Source: Enoplolaimus lenunculus
Taxonomy: Eukaryota > Nematoda > Enoplea > Enoplida > Thoracostomopsidae
Assembly (NCBI GenBank): GCA_030248215.1
Contig: JASANG010001203.1
Span: 1 to 64,000 of the forward strand
Length of the DNA stretch: 64,000 bases
Reading direction: 5' to 3'
Part shown: positions 22,191 to 35,056 of the stretch, in pieces
How positions within the stretch are numbered: the first letter of the stretch is position 1
Layout: every line of letters starts with the position of its first letter
Translations under genes and position numbers: made by a program
The notes under the pieces: model-generated
What the model was told of the DNA's origin: nothing
Seen by the model: the letters and a program-made list of their open reading frames with translations, nothing else
Databases searched by the model: none

Positions 22191-25100
22191 TTATACCAAA
22201 AATTCAGCTTCTGACATTCGTGACGTTCGGTTTTTCGCACCGCTTTGAACAGTGTTGTCTTGGCGTCGAAATTCATCAAACGCGTCTTGTTCGCGTTGAC
22301 CAGGGGCGTGAGCCACCATATCTTGGCGTCCAATGACAGTCACATGGTCGCTGTAGCGTGCAGGCCAAACCTAAAATGTACCGCTCATGTACAGAGCAGG
22401 TTCCTGAACAAAACTGTAAGCAGGTAGGGAAGAAGTCTGAGGGATTATGCCGAAACGATAAATCTACATCTTTATGCTCAGGCTCAGACATACCATGAAT
22501 AATTATTGCTTAGACGTATGCCGACCGCTACTGCAGTTACAAAGGCGACACGAGCATAAGAATGTAGCCAAACTTGATTATAAAATCGGAGACACACACA
22601 TATTAAACACTTGTTTGTGTTTACGATTATTGGATTCGTTAAAAGAATACCTAAATATTCAAAACAAACAACGGTTCGAAGAACAGAGGCAGTAAACATA
22701 ACAATCACTGCATGTGCTGAACTTACCTTGACAAACTTCTTATAGTTCGCCACGTCGTTGCTTGCGCCATTCTTTTCGCATTGGTTGCCGATTCTGTCAG
22801 CTGCGACAGTGATTTCTTTAACCACGAGATCGACCTGAAACATAAAAACGTAAAAAAACCAAATAAAAGCAAAACGCTGTTTGTATAGTACATATCATTA
22901 AGAATAACCACTACCAACAAGTTGCTCTAACATTGAAAATATGTGTTCGACATAGTTTTTAAATAGGTTTTTAATCAGTTTCGTAGAAAGTATATAGACT
23001 ACAGCAGGCAAAAACCCAACAAGCAAGCTAATTACAATTTTTTATTTGAAACACGAATAATTTACGTTTGTCCTCCATAAACAACCGGTTTAGAGTTGGA
23101 GATTAAGTTCGAATATTGTATTGTCAACGTTCATCGATGCACTACGAAAAAAACCGTGGAAGGGGCAGCCATGCTCGGCAAAGGCGGGTTGACAACTTCC
23201 TCACCCTCTTGGGTTAAAACCAACTCAATAAACTCATTATTATTCTTTCACAACAATGTTATCAAGCGTTTCATCAAATTTCTTATATATGTTCTTTGTG
23301 TAAGTCCTGGTTTATGAACGATTTTGTGGTGCCATTGACAATATATTGTGAAAGACGAATTACCAACCTGAACCCGGTCAATATTATCACGCTGCAGGCG
23401 ATCCTGATAAGAACGTTCATTTTCATCAGTACCGTCACGTTTGGACAGCCATTGATTGGGGTCATGGTGAATTTCAGTTTGCCTCATTGTATGATTGTGC
23501 TGTTTATTGGAGACAAGAGGTTTTGACACTACTTCGCTTCTAAAAACATTGCCGTTGGTTACTGCCGTAATTGGGTTTTTGTTTTACCATCTAAAACAGT
23601 ACCCAGAAACCGCTGACCAAAAATTGCTAAAAAATGTGACCCTTAAACCCCTGTCTACGCCTTTGTCGTTAACTAGGCATAAAAAAAGACATTCAGATTA
23701 GTGAATATGTTCGTATTAACGGTACCGAAACTTGTATTCTATTGAGATTCCGCGCAAACTCAGAATAAAATAGCTAATCGTTTCATTGCCTTACCTTCTT
23801 GAATTAACAACCATTTGCATTGTAACGTCGTCTTCTGAAACGTTTTTGCCAGCATTCGGTGTTACACAAGATCGTTCAGTATTTGATCTACGCGATTTCT
23901 GAAAGAACTAAAACATTCTTATAGCTATTTAAATTAAGTTAATTTTGCTAATTAAACCTTACACGGATTGCAACTGAAGCGCTTTCTTACAACGAGAAAA
24001 CGTTAAATTTACACACAGATTCAGTAGTTTCTAAAGTTAAAATACTTTTTTTTTACATTTTAAATTTCTTCATCCAAATAAACAGCAAAGAGAAAGCTGT
24101 ATACAAATGCAATCCAGATTCAAACCAGGAGCAAACTAGCACGCTAATTAAGCTGAATATTATGGAAACAAATAGAGTCGTGTACTCGTATGCCAAGCAT
24201 TTGCATATTATAGTTGCAATACTTCAAATAGCAATGAAAGCCTACAGTTACTTAGCCGATTGCAATTCTTAAGTGTCAGGGTCTACTTACACTTGAGGTT
24301 GTTTTCTCCGTAACGTCTTCTGTAGAATTTGGTTTCTTCCTGTAAAGCAAACAACCGTTCAAAACAAGCGTTCGCTTTAGGCAAGTTTAACCTGTAAATC
24401 AAGGGTTCGCTATTTACTAAACTCGATTTGCCCCCGATTCACACCTTCAAATAAAGGTTTTGTCCCTCCACCTTCAATATTTTAAAATAGAAACATAGTT
24501 TTTTGTACGTCAAACAATTTTATTCAGTAAAAATGAAATATATTACAAGCTGACTGTATACGTTCCGAAATTCTTGTGAAAATGTGTCTCAGCAAATGTA
24601 ATACAGGATCCAAAACCAAAACCCAGTTTTCATTTACGACAAATTTTCAGCTGACGTCAATTACTTAAATGGGTGTAGTTTGTTTCAAAGTCTGTTTGAT
24701 TCAGCTGGCATTTACTTATGAACAAAAACAAATTTGTCAACTATTGGAATTGATCATGCCCCCTTCGCCTCACCCATGACCCTGATAACTCTCATACATT
24801 TTTGGATTCCTGCCAGAAACCTCATCGGCGCATGCTTCCGAAGTTAGAGTCCGTCTTTTTGCTCCACGATTTTTTGGCGATGCCGTCGTTTTTATGAAAT
24901 TCGTTTTCTTGTTCTCGTACAGAACCGATCCAAATCCCGATTCAAATTCATTTTGCATGGATATATCTTGAGACGATCCAGTGTTTGATAAATTCTCATG
25001 GTAAGTATTAGTATCAAATGAGTCCGGAATCGTTGGCGACAACGCCTTTGGTGGACTGAGTATACTATCATTTGACGCTGTAACAAAACCAAAACGGATT

Positions 25101-28100
25101 CCTGGGATTTCTTTGGCCAGTCGTTTTAAATCTGGTTGGCAGTGCCGAGGCCTATTGAACAAGGTAAGAAAAAGAGATATTGTGTTCAACTTCAAGTATT
25201 TGCTATTACTAGTAAATAATTATGTCTGGTTCATGCTTGCTTTTACAAACATAAAAACTGTATAACAAAATTTTGAACATATCCCAAAAAACAATGATAT
25301 CATGTCGTCAAAGTACTTACTTAAATCACTCAAACTTACCTGACGCTGTTTGGCTATCTGGTATTATACTTGGATTGCAATATTTATCCAGCGAGCAAGT
25401 TAATACTCCCATACTTATTTCTGAGTCGGGGATTAAGCGTAACGAATGCCTGAAAATAAGAACAACCTTAGAATACAACGTGACATATAAAGGATTATCT
25501 AAGGATAAAAGGTTCAAGCCAAAAATACAAGCAAAGACACGATTTAATGCTGACACAAATACGCAATTTATTATTACACTAAAAACCCAACCTTGTCTTA
25601 AACAATAAACAAAAAATGCACTAATACCCAAAATATACCCCGCTATCCTTGTCGAGCGGCGCCCCCAGGACGCCGGGGTACAAATGGTGTACGATACCGC
25701 ACGATGCCGGACGGCGTCAAAATGCCATTAAAATTTTTTTCGAAAACTATTGCGGCACTCTTACTGTTTAAGAAGTTTCGTCGCCGCATTCACAACTTTT
25801 TTAACCGGAAGCGGTAAATCAGCTGCATTATCCGGTGCGATAGCAGACGAAGTAGATTGAATAATTTTGGTTTTCGGGAGACTTTGAATCGTTGTAATCA
25901 ATTTAACACAACCGGCGCCAAGCTCAATGATTGGTTGAAATTTTTCAGCCTAAGAATAATAAAGCAGTATTAATGACGCGTTAAGACACACAATCATAAA
26001 CTTGGCGAGTCCAATAAAATATCTCAAAATACCACACTAAAACATACAGAACTCAAGTTATCGATAGCATATTAATCTCTCATACACCACCATTAACCCC
26101 TTCTCACATTGAGTTGCCTATAGGCAACTCAGCGCACTGCGTATACGTTAAACAGTATATATCGCACAGTGTTTACCAATTGCAACACGTATACATAGTA
26201 CTAAATCACCACAAGACGTGAGAGCCCACTCGGGCTCGAGCGTCAAGCTCCTATAGCTGAGTGGTGATGGTATACGCCTCCCACGCCAGACACTGGAGTT
26301 CGAATCCTAGCATAAAAGTAGGTCTCAGGGGAAATAGAAAATATTCATGTGAGAAAGGGTTAAGTCCCAATAAATGGAAAAACAAGCTCCTGTTTTTCTG
26401 CTCAACGTTCACAATAAACGGATGGCTATTGCTTTTGTTGATTTATAGATATGAATTTTTCGCTATTTAGCAATCACTGTTACTATATTACAATGTATTT
26501 CTTAAAACTTATTATATCCTTCGTTTGAGCACTCAAAGAGAAAAAAGGTATATAATACCAGACAATTTGTAAACAAAACCAGATCTTAATAAGACGACAC
26601 GTTAAGCTATAATTTGTAGCGCTATTTTAACCTGTGTTGGAGTTCTGTAATTATTTTTTGTGCCACTTTCGAAAACTGTGAATAAGCAAAAAATAAAATT
26701 TTGCAGGGTTTCAGTTTAATGTAATAAATTAATCAGCAATTATGAGCAGAAATCATCATCATCAAAAGAACCTAGCAAAATACTTGTGATAAACCAATTT
26801 TTGCCCACCAATGACAGAAAATCATATTTCCAAAGTCCATTGTACGCATACCTGTGTATTGTTAAAGAAATACAAAGTTCTTCCTTCAAATAGTGTTTTT
26901 CGACATGTGGTAGGCTGCAGAGCTACGCATTCGCCTTCTAAAGTTGGTTCAGTGATTGGTGGCACATAGCTGAAATAAAACAAAACAACCGTATTTTCAA
27001 CAGTGTTTTAGCGCCAATCATCAGTTAGCAAAAGGTTTTGAAAAACGCCAACAACGAAAACCAGTGGCACTGAAATTCAGTGCGCTTGAAGGATAGATTT
27101 AATTCTAGAAACGCTCTAAATTTGGACGATAATCATTTTTCATCGTTCGAAAGTCACCGAACTTGAACATAACTGCCCAAAGAAAACAGTATTAGCAGCC
27201 GATAAATATGGCGACCAATCGTCAGTTGCAACCGGGAAAAATTTTATAGCAAGGGTAAGAGGCGCTTTCGTCCACTGGAGGAAGTTACACACAAACCCAT
27301 TCAGTAGTAGACCCTTACTACTTCATAATTCTGTCCTTGGTTCTTTTCATCAAGTCAGATCCCAACCGCAATTTACTTGCAATACACCACAACCATACCT
27401 GCAAGGATTAACAGGACCATGAGGTGTTAGGTTTGACGCATCTTTCACCAGATCAATAAAATAATCTAGTGTAACCAAATTGCAACAAGACAGCAAACAC
27501 GATATTGCCTAAAACGTATGAACGTAGAACTACTGATAACCAGAGTATGTACTTGGGCTTTGCATGGTACAAAATGTACCAGCACGCGTTGGGTAATCGC
27601 CGTACCCCCTTATTTCGGGGGTCGATATCACATGCAATACCACTACACTTACTTTAACAGTATTTTAAAATAGAATCGGATCATTTCTGACACCGTCTAC
27701 AGTCACACATTTTTTCGAAGTTCGCACAGTACCCCACTCAAATACGGGGGAATCGACGAAAAAAGCAACATACGCTGGGTACATTCTATTGCACACACAC
27801 AATGTACTGTTGCACACACCTGTAAAGAGTCATTATCGAATCTTGATTATACTTACAACTAATTTAAATGCGCATGAATCAAAATGCTCAAAAATTAGGA
27901 TGACATATTCTGCAGCACACAGCTTTTTAAGTGATCTTAAAACTTTCTCCAAAATGCATATTATACTGGCATCTGACATTTCAAGTTCAAAAAGGTTCAT
28001 GCCCCGTTTTTTAATACAAACCATCAACAGGTAACAGATACGTACAGCCAGAATGAAGAGTAGCCAGCATTTTAAAAAATAGCTATTATATGCTTTACAA

Positions 28101-30703
28101 AGAAATTAAACATGGAATTCTTGTGTTACCAACACAAAAATTAGCTTAAATACCCATGGATAAAATGCAAAAAGGACAGAAAGAGGGGTTTCACCCCTAA
28201 CTTCGATGGCTACACCCTTGGGTACAGCAGTTGTTTTTACAGAACTACTTTTTAAACAAATAATTTTTAGCGAATTCTGTTTCAAACACAATACTCCAAG
28301 CCTACCTTTACGGTAACTGTAAACAAATTCATGCATAAATGAGTGCAATTCGATGTCCACTCTGATACAAGATATCCGCCCAGCTTGCACAGTGTGTCTT
28401 TTAAAGCTAGTTTTTCGGCGGCCGTCAGCGCAGATGAGCATACAATCAACGGTTCATGAATAAACCTAAAAACTTGAAAAACAAATCAATTACGCTGAAA
28501 TTAGTTTTGAAAATCCCACAAGTATAGCGATGGAAATTCTGTGCCACTTCTAGAGACTCGGATGCAATTTGCTAAAAAATTTTCTCACGGTAGTAAAAAT
28601 TTTGAAGCACAGGTGTAGCATACAGCCTAAATCGTACATTTATGAATAAGATAACAAAGTAGCTTTATCCCTACTAAAAGTAAGCTTGTTGCCAAGAAAA
28701 AACATTAATACAATAATTTTTATTTTTGAGGTAGAAATAACAGCAATTTGTACTTCATAACTAAAAATCCGACAAAACCCGGTACAAATTGTAAAATAGA
28801 ACATAGTGAACAGTTTGTTTATTTAAAATTTTAACAATTATTTTCAACCATTTGAAACTAAAATTACTCATATTCGTATTCTTTTGCAGCGCCGAAAATA
28901 ATTCGATCGCCAGAATAGAGCGATGCAGCTGCTTTGACAATACGCCGGCCATTCACAAACGTTCCAATCTTTGATGTATCGGTTAACGTAACAGTAGCTG
29001 CCTTTCCGACAGAGTTCTAAAACAGAAGCAACATGTTTACAAGCTACAATTCTTTCAACAACATTGATATAATTGCTTCTGCACAAAAACTACCCATATA
29101 CAGCAAAATTTTCGTGTTACTTATTATGCGTTAAACTTGCTATTATTCATTGTTGTTTTGTTAATACCAACTGACCAGATTAGCTACAATATCCGCAACA
29201 CCAACATCTCAAAACACGCCCTATGACCCTGTCACTGGAACTAGTATTTTTTGCATGGATGGAATTGTCATTTTAAAATCAAAAATTAGCTTGAACAATG
29301 ACCAAATGATCGAAACCGCTCCAGCTTATCTAAACAACATACAATGGCCTAGTATAGATTAGTTGTAGCACTAGCACTAACTCGAGTGCGTTTAACCAAA
29401 CTCAATCCGCACTATCATCACACTGTTCCCAATTTGTGATTTGTTATTTTCGTAAAAAAATTAAGTATTTAATCAAAACGGCGACGTTAAGCCAGCCTTT
29501 AAACAGAAGACAAACAAAATTTAACAAAAATCCAGCCCATATTCTTAACCTAAAGTATTACCGAATCATTTGCCGAATACTCCACTGATATAGTTGCTTG
29601 CTGCCGACTGACCGAATTGTGCGGTATTAAAAATGCATCGTCAGAACGTATACGACCAACTGCAAGTTCTTTGTTAGCAAGCAATATTACGCGAGATGCC
29701 TCTGAAAAACCAAAAAATTATATTAAACGATTAGCTGTTGGAGCAATATTGTAAGTGTTGGGTGTTTAAAGCTTTACAGTTTAGGATTTTCACTGCTTTG
29801 GAGCAAAAGTAACTACACCAGAATGTTGTTTCTGGTTAAAATATTGATATGTTGACGATGATTTCGGTTGTCCGTTTTGCACTGAGCGCTGCAAGGAAGA
29901 CGAAGGTGGTCATATAATACGACGTGTAATTTTTCCAAGCAATGTGAGACCGGATATACGGCTCTGGCAATAAACAATCGACATCCGCTTTTAGTATTAA
30001 ACATTTCCGGATATTTATCACTCAAAACGAATACGACATGTAATTTTTTCAACCAGTATATGATCGGATATCCGTCTTTGGCAATAAATAAACGACATCC
30101 GCTTTCAATATTCAATATTCCCGGATATTTATCACTCTGATAAAAAGTCTTTATATGCAAAATGACGGCATTCCGCTGTAAATTGAAACACGGTTGACAT
30201 TAAAACAAGTGTATGACCAAAATTAAAAAATAGAATGAGAAATTCTACATAACTGTGATTAAGCTTTAGTTTTTCTAACTAATTAAACTAAATTATAAAA
30301 GCCTTGTTCACAATTTGACAATTCTATTCTAGAAACCAACATATTAATAACTTAAATTTAGTCTCCAATAGGAATAGGAATCAGAAACATGCTTAAGTTA
30401 TGTTGAAATATTAAAAGCTAAAAATCATTATTTAAGCAAGAATGCATAGGTAAGTTAAATTTGAACAAGAGCGTACCCAGGGGGCGTTAAGGAGTAAACC
30501 CCTTTGTGATTTTTTCCCAAGGTGTTTGGAAAGCTTTTCAGTTGGCAACACTTACAAAAGGCAAACCACCCCCTTCCAAAATTCTGGCTTGGCCCTGGAT
30601 GTAGATAAGAGGTTATGTTCATTTCAAGATTTACGTACATCCTCCAATGATGCAAATTACTTTCAAACATACCGTCCGAAACAAGCCGAATATAATACAC
30701 CAT
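22191..30703 (-). CDS. NBN: Nibrin (NBS1), complete 14-exon gene
   Basis: Regulatory subunit of the MRE11-RAD50-NBS1 DNA double-strand-break complex; nuclear. Fourteen exons join in phase to 657 codons plus stop: 30703-30673, 29701-29562, 29016-28868, 28465-28306, 27508-27399, 26969-26852, 25949-25765, 25449-25340, 25131-24774, 24339-24291, 23898-23795, 23539-23368, 22834-22727 and 22370-22191. FHA domain, about residues 1-106: VGRIRSDD, NSVSRQQATIS and SKIGTFVNG carry the GR, SR and TFVN landmarks (the usual SRxH has Q for H). First BRCT, about 107-200: EPLIVCSSAL, KLGGYLVSEWTSNCTHL. Second BRCT, about 215-330: FEGRTLYFF, LRLIPDSEI, DKYCNP. Polar linker, then the C-terminal MRE11-binding region: NYKKFVKVWPARYSDH, then GRQDMVAHAPGQREQDAFDEF. 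It ends SEAEFLV; a clear human-like DDLFRYNP tail is not seen. Human nibrin is 754 residues. Exon 9 (acceptor AACCAG|AT) and exon 10 are the least certain. The start ATG leads YYIRLVSD|E, the expected first FHA strand. Confidence 0.93.
26097..26359 (+). mobile_element. Intact TTAA-type (piggyBac-like) MITE with tRNA-like insert, in a nibrin intron
   Basis: TTAA|CCCCTTCTCACATTGAG at the left and CATGTGAGAAAGGG|TTAA at the right: perfect TTAA duplication and about 13-bp inverted ends. At 26247-26315 a tRNA-like stretch begins GCTCCTATAGCTGAGTGG (A box) and contains GGAGTTCGAATCC (B box). It lies antisense to nibrin, between exons 7 and 6. Reference copy of the family. Confidence 0.88.
27535..27840. 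repeat. Foldback-like repeat (ATGGTACAAAATGTACC, CCCCCTTATTTCGGGGG words)
   Basis: In a nibrin intron. Shares word order (GGTAC...GTACC, CCCC..TATTT..GGGG, CATGCAATACC) with 41868-42210 and with 54585-55000. Ends are not well defined. Confidence 0.5.
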
Positions 30704-30741
30704 AAAGTTAAGCTATCAATATTCACAACCTGAAATCATAT

Positions 30742-32056
30742 ATGTCAGTCAAGGTAGGAACCGGGACATCTGACCTTTCTACCAAGCAGCTGGAAAAGCG
30801 GGCTAGACCCGGGATCGAACTCTCAGCCTATGGATCCTTAAGCGAGCACTCTACCACTGCGCCACGCAGCCCGCCTGTCCAACTACCATTTTCGTCGACT
30901 ATATGTGTCGACCGTATGCTGCCAGCCAGCATACATACAGTGCACTGCATTATATTGCATGTGCACATAACGGACAAGCATGTCTCACATGCTTACCTGC
31001 CCTTATTTTCAACAAGGTCGTCCCTTGACCGTCCATCCTATTTTCGACTGGATACCGTGCTCATAGCGCGGCAATTTGCCATTGCACTCACGACGTAGCC
31101 CCCATGTCAGTCTAGGTAGGAACCAAGGGACATCAGACCTTTTAACCAAGCAGCTGGAAAAGCGAGCTAGAGCGGGGATCGAACTCTCAGCATATGGATC
31201 CTTAAGCGAGCACTCTACCACTGCGCCACGCAGCCCGCCTCTCCAACTGCATGCTTCGTCGACTATATGTGTCGACTGTACAACACAATGTGCATTGCAT
31301 TTACTGCATATGCACTAGGACAAGCACGTCTCACATGCTTACATGCCCTTTTTTCAACAAGGTCGTCCCTTGACCGTCCATCCTATTTTCGACTGGATAC
31401 CGTGTTCATAGCGCGGCAGTTTGCCATTGCGTCCACGGAGTAGCCCCCATGTCAGTCTAGGTAGGAACCGGGACATCAGACCTTTTAACTAAGCAGCTGG
31501 AAAAGCGGGCTAGAGCGGGGATCGAACTCTCAGCCTATGGATCCTTAAGCGAGCACTCTACCACTGCGCTACGCAGCCCGCCTCTCCAACTGCATGCTTC
31601 GTCGACTATATGTGTCGACCGTATGCTGCCAGCCAGCATACATACAGTGCACTGCACTATATTGCATGTGCACATAACGGACAAGCATGTCTCACATGCT
31701 TACATGCCCTTGTTTTCAACAAGGTCGTCCCTTGACCGTCCATCCTATTTTCGACTGGATACCGTGCTCATAGCGCGGCAATTTGCCATTGCACTCACGA
31801 CGTAGCCCCCATGTCAGTCTAGGTAGGAACCAAGGGACATCAGACCTTTTAACCAAGCAGCTGGAAAAGCGAGCTAGAGCGTGGATCGAACTCTCAGCAT
31901 ATGGATCCTTAAGCGAGCACTCTACCACTGCGCCACGCAGCCCGCCTCTCCAACTGCATGCTTCGTCGACAGCCCGCCTCTCCAACTGCATGCTTCGTCG
32001 ACTATATGTGTCGACTGTACAACACAATGTGCATTGCATTTACTGCATATGCACTT
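30742..32056 (-). repeat. tRNA-derived satellite array, alternating 362/345-bp units
   Basis: Units start at 30742, 31104, 31449 and 31811 (marker ATGTCAGTC), giving spacings of 362, 345 and 362 bp. The long units (A) carry ATGCTGCCAGCCAGCATACA; the short ones (B) carry CTGTACAACACAATGTGC. So a 707-bp AB dimer is repeated, and the last B unit has a 40-bp internal duplication. Each unit has a minus-strand tRNA-like body with A and B boxes. The array ends 39 bp upstream of the nibrin start codon, in the same transcriptional orientation. Confidence 0.92.
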
Positions 32057-33388
32057 AAACAGTTTCGTTGTCGCTCAAAACTCGCTACCTGAGTAAACTT
32101 ATCAGTAACATCGCCCGTGTTAAGGGTTTGGAACAACCTTCACATTGTCCCACGTAAAGGAAGCCAAGTAGAATGGCTATTTGGCTAAGCTTAGAATTTC
32201 TATTGGTTAAAGCATACCTAACTGGGTCGGGTTCTTTTCGGTTATCCACCTAAAACCAACGTTGACCCAAAATGGTTGGATTTTAAAAAATTTTGCATAT
32301 TATGCTGGCAGCGAGCCAAATAAGTCATTTGACCATAACTCGTTAACCAGACGTCTGATAGCGGAACAATCACACCATTCAACTCAGCTCTGTAAGCTGC
32401 ATTCAATGGTATATAATTTGTTTAATTTTTTAACAAAAAAATTTTGGGTCACAAGGGGTCCTAAAATTTTAAAAATCCAACCTTTTTTGGGCAAACGCCG
32501 GCTGGGGGTAAAATAACGAAGAGACCCATATATCCTGGTTACGATTATACCGGAATCGGAACAACAAATATATACCGGCATCGGAACAACCACATTTGTG
32601 ACTATGCGGATAATTTGTATTAACAAGTAAAATATTGATTTAGAGTGTCTGCTTGCTGGCAAAAATTCTCGAAAATATCGCATGAACAAATTGGCAATCA
32701 TTTTTGTCTCTGAAAAGCTAAACTACAATCAATTATTGATAAGTTAATTATCGAAACAATTTAATAAATAAATGATGCTGAATTTTTATACAACATATCA
32801 CAACAAATATATTATATATATACCTACGTAAATATAGCTGCATGTGCATATGTAAACAGGAGCGCATAAGTGTGTACTCCGGGTATATTTGAGTCCCGGG
32901 CAATTGGGACGGCCTTTATAGTATACATGGGCCACAACAAGCAGGCATAAAATTAAAATGTGGAAATTCCGATTCCGATTGATTGTGCAATTGGAATTGG
33001 AACTCTATTTGAATCAGAATTCTAATCGGAATCCGAATCCAGATTGCACCCTGAAGTCAATATTGTTAAAAATAGAGATACAATTTTGTTAGCGACCCAT
33101 TTATACATCTAAATTAAGCGTACGGTCCCTTTTTCAAATCTTGCCCTACACAAATCTACTACAGAAACGAAATGTCTACTGCGCGGTTAACTTTAAATAA
33201 AGCATTTGAAACTTTATGTAAACACAACAAACTGACATTTAAACGCGAAAACAATAGGATTAATAAGACGTCGTCAAAAATAAACAAAAAATGCAAAAAA
33301 TTGAAATCAATCCAGAGGTCACCAAGCTTGACAATTGCATTATCGCCTGTACTACTTATACCGAGTCCAAACATTCACAACAGGGTAC
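32057..33388. other. Intergenic
   Basis: No gene recognised. 32818-32932 is a fragment nearly identical to 33604-33719 (GTAAACAGGAGCGCATAAGT, then GGGACGGCCTTTATAGTA). At about 32945-33055 are GAATTGGAATTGG/GATTCCGATT words ending GATTGCACCCTGA, resembling hAT-type MITE ends. The open frame at 33172-33405 is lysine-rich without family resemblance. Confidence 0.4.
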
Positions 33389-33719
33389 GGCCTATGTTAC
33401 TTTAAAACCCGACTCATTTTCCTGGGACAGAAATGTACCAGGAGTACATTCCAAAAATCTAATTGGGATGGTGGGACAGATGAGACAGTGGGGACACTTG
33501 GGACAGCTGGGTCAGATGGGAAACTTGCGACACTTAGGACAGATATATGTATATATATATGGTATATATAATATATACACATATATACGTGTGCATATAT
33601 GTATATATACCTACGTAAATATATCTGCCTGTGCATATGTAAACAGGAGCGCATAAGTGTGCACTCCGGGTATATTTGTGTTCCGGGCAATTGAGACGGC
33701 CTTTATAGTAACATGGACC
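33389..33719. mobile_element. Second MITE of the CTGTCCCA-array type
   Basis: GGCCTATGTTACTTTAAAAC at the left, TTTATAGTAACATGG at the right; inner arms CCTGGGACAGAAATGTACC and CGGGTATATTTGTGTTCCGG. The internal array is short (GGGACAGATGAGACAGTGGG type) and is followed by a TATATA-rich stretch. Confidence 0.8.
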
Positions 33720-34544
33720 CAGGGGACAATCTCAAGTTGTGACACAACTAGAGCGAGCGCAAAGCATACATGGATTCTGTAATTTATGCTTATACACGAG
33801 TAAAATAACGCCGAAAATACCAATTCCTCTCCAACTCCATTTGAAGCAGTGGCAAGTACATAATTAACTTTTTAAATATTTCAATACCATGAAAGTCTTA
33901 AATTTTTCGATTTCTCGACAGCTACAGGCCGTTTCGCATTTGTACTGATTCAATTCAAACAATATTAACGGCTCTCAAAACACTACAAAATTTAAATTTA
34001 CTTTAAGCACAAAATACAGCACGCAAGAAACAATGTTCATAACCAAATCTCAATATTATCAGCCCCAATAAGTTTACGCAAGCCAATCCTACTGCAAAAA
34101 ACTAATTCAACTCGTTCACACTAACTACTTTTAGTTCACATTTTCAACACTCATTTTACGATCAAAAAAATTAGAAAAGTACAACTCTAAGCTAAACCGT
34201 TGCAGCTATAATCATTGCTTGAAATAAATTTGGTGATACCAACCAGATAAAAATTATACTAAGCCGGATATATCACCGGGATGGCATTAAAACAATCAAA
34301 ATGTATAATGCCACCCTAACCCTGTTAATAAAAATCAGCATACAAGTATACTACAAAATTAATATGCACAGCGCAGATCCGTGTTCGTTTAATATCGAAA
34401 AGATCAACACACATTATCCAACATAACTTGCTAGCTGGCACAGTATTAATTATATCCTTAATCACAACCTGATCTAAGTGACCTCTGCCGAAACCAGAGC
34501 TCAATATCTAAAATTTGATAGTTATTGTCACGTTTTCGAAGTTA

Positions 34545-35056
34545 TGCGGGGTTCACGTTACCGATTGTGCGCTTGGGATCTGTTTTGTCACCTACCCATA
34601 GCAGTAGGTAGAAACAACCTATATGAATAGGTTGCTAGCTAGCTACAACCCATATGGGTACCTTACGTTTGTAGCTATGGGTAGCTAGTCTTCGGTTTGT
34701 TACCCATATGGGTACCTTGAGTTTGTTTTAACAATATTTATAGTTTGCGTAATTTTTCAGATTTTATCCAAAGATATATTGTAAAAAAGACTAAACCAGA
34801 CTTGTAAAACAAAACTCACTGTACTGAGCTGTTTTAAAAAGCAAGCTTGAAAGTGCATTATGTTGACATCTATATGGGCTACGAGTAGACATCTCGACTC
34901 TACCCATATGGGTAGGTCAATATTTCAAAAACCTAGCTATGTGCAACATTGTATTTTCTGTTGGTATCCATATGGGTAACAAAAAAGTTAGTGTATCGCC
35001 ATGGGCACCGTGACAAAACAGGTACCAAGCGCACAATTGGTAACGTGAACCCCGCA
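34545..35056. mobile_element. Harbinger-type MITE with ACCCATATGGGT palindromes (element B)
   Basis: TTA|TGCGGGGTTCACGTTACC at the left and GGTAACGTGAACCCCGCA|TTA at the right: terminal inverted repeats of about 45 bp sharing the outer 16 bp with element A, and again a TTA duplication. Internal palindromes: 34648-34659, 34701-34714, 34900-34915, and an imperfect one at 34965-34978, all built on CCCATATGGG. Their flanks differ from those of element A but the CATATG centre is the same. Confidence 0.88.

Noticed and set aside
22723-22920. Alternative nibrin reading frame WLKKSLSQLTESATNAKRMA
   Set aside because: The other frame (VDLVVKEITV, NYKKFVK) matches the MRE11-binding region and joins in phase at both ends.
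27833-28034. A nibrin exon in this open minus-strand frame
   Set aside because: The next exon by homology and phase is 27508-27399 (LLSCCNLVTLDYF); this frame shows no match to the BRCT region.
30713-31098. Coding frames antisense to nibrin's upstream region
   Set aside because: They lie entirely within the tRNA satellite and recur in each unit.
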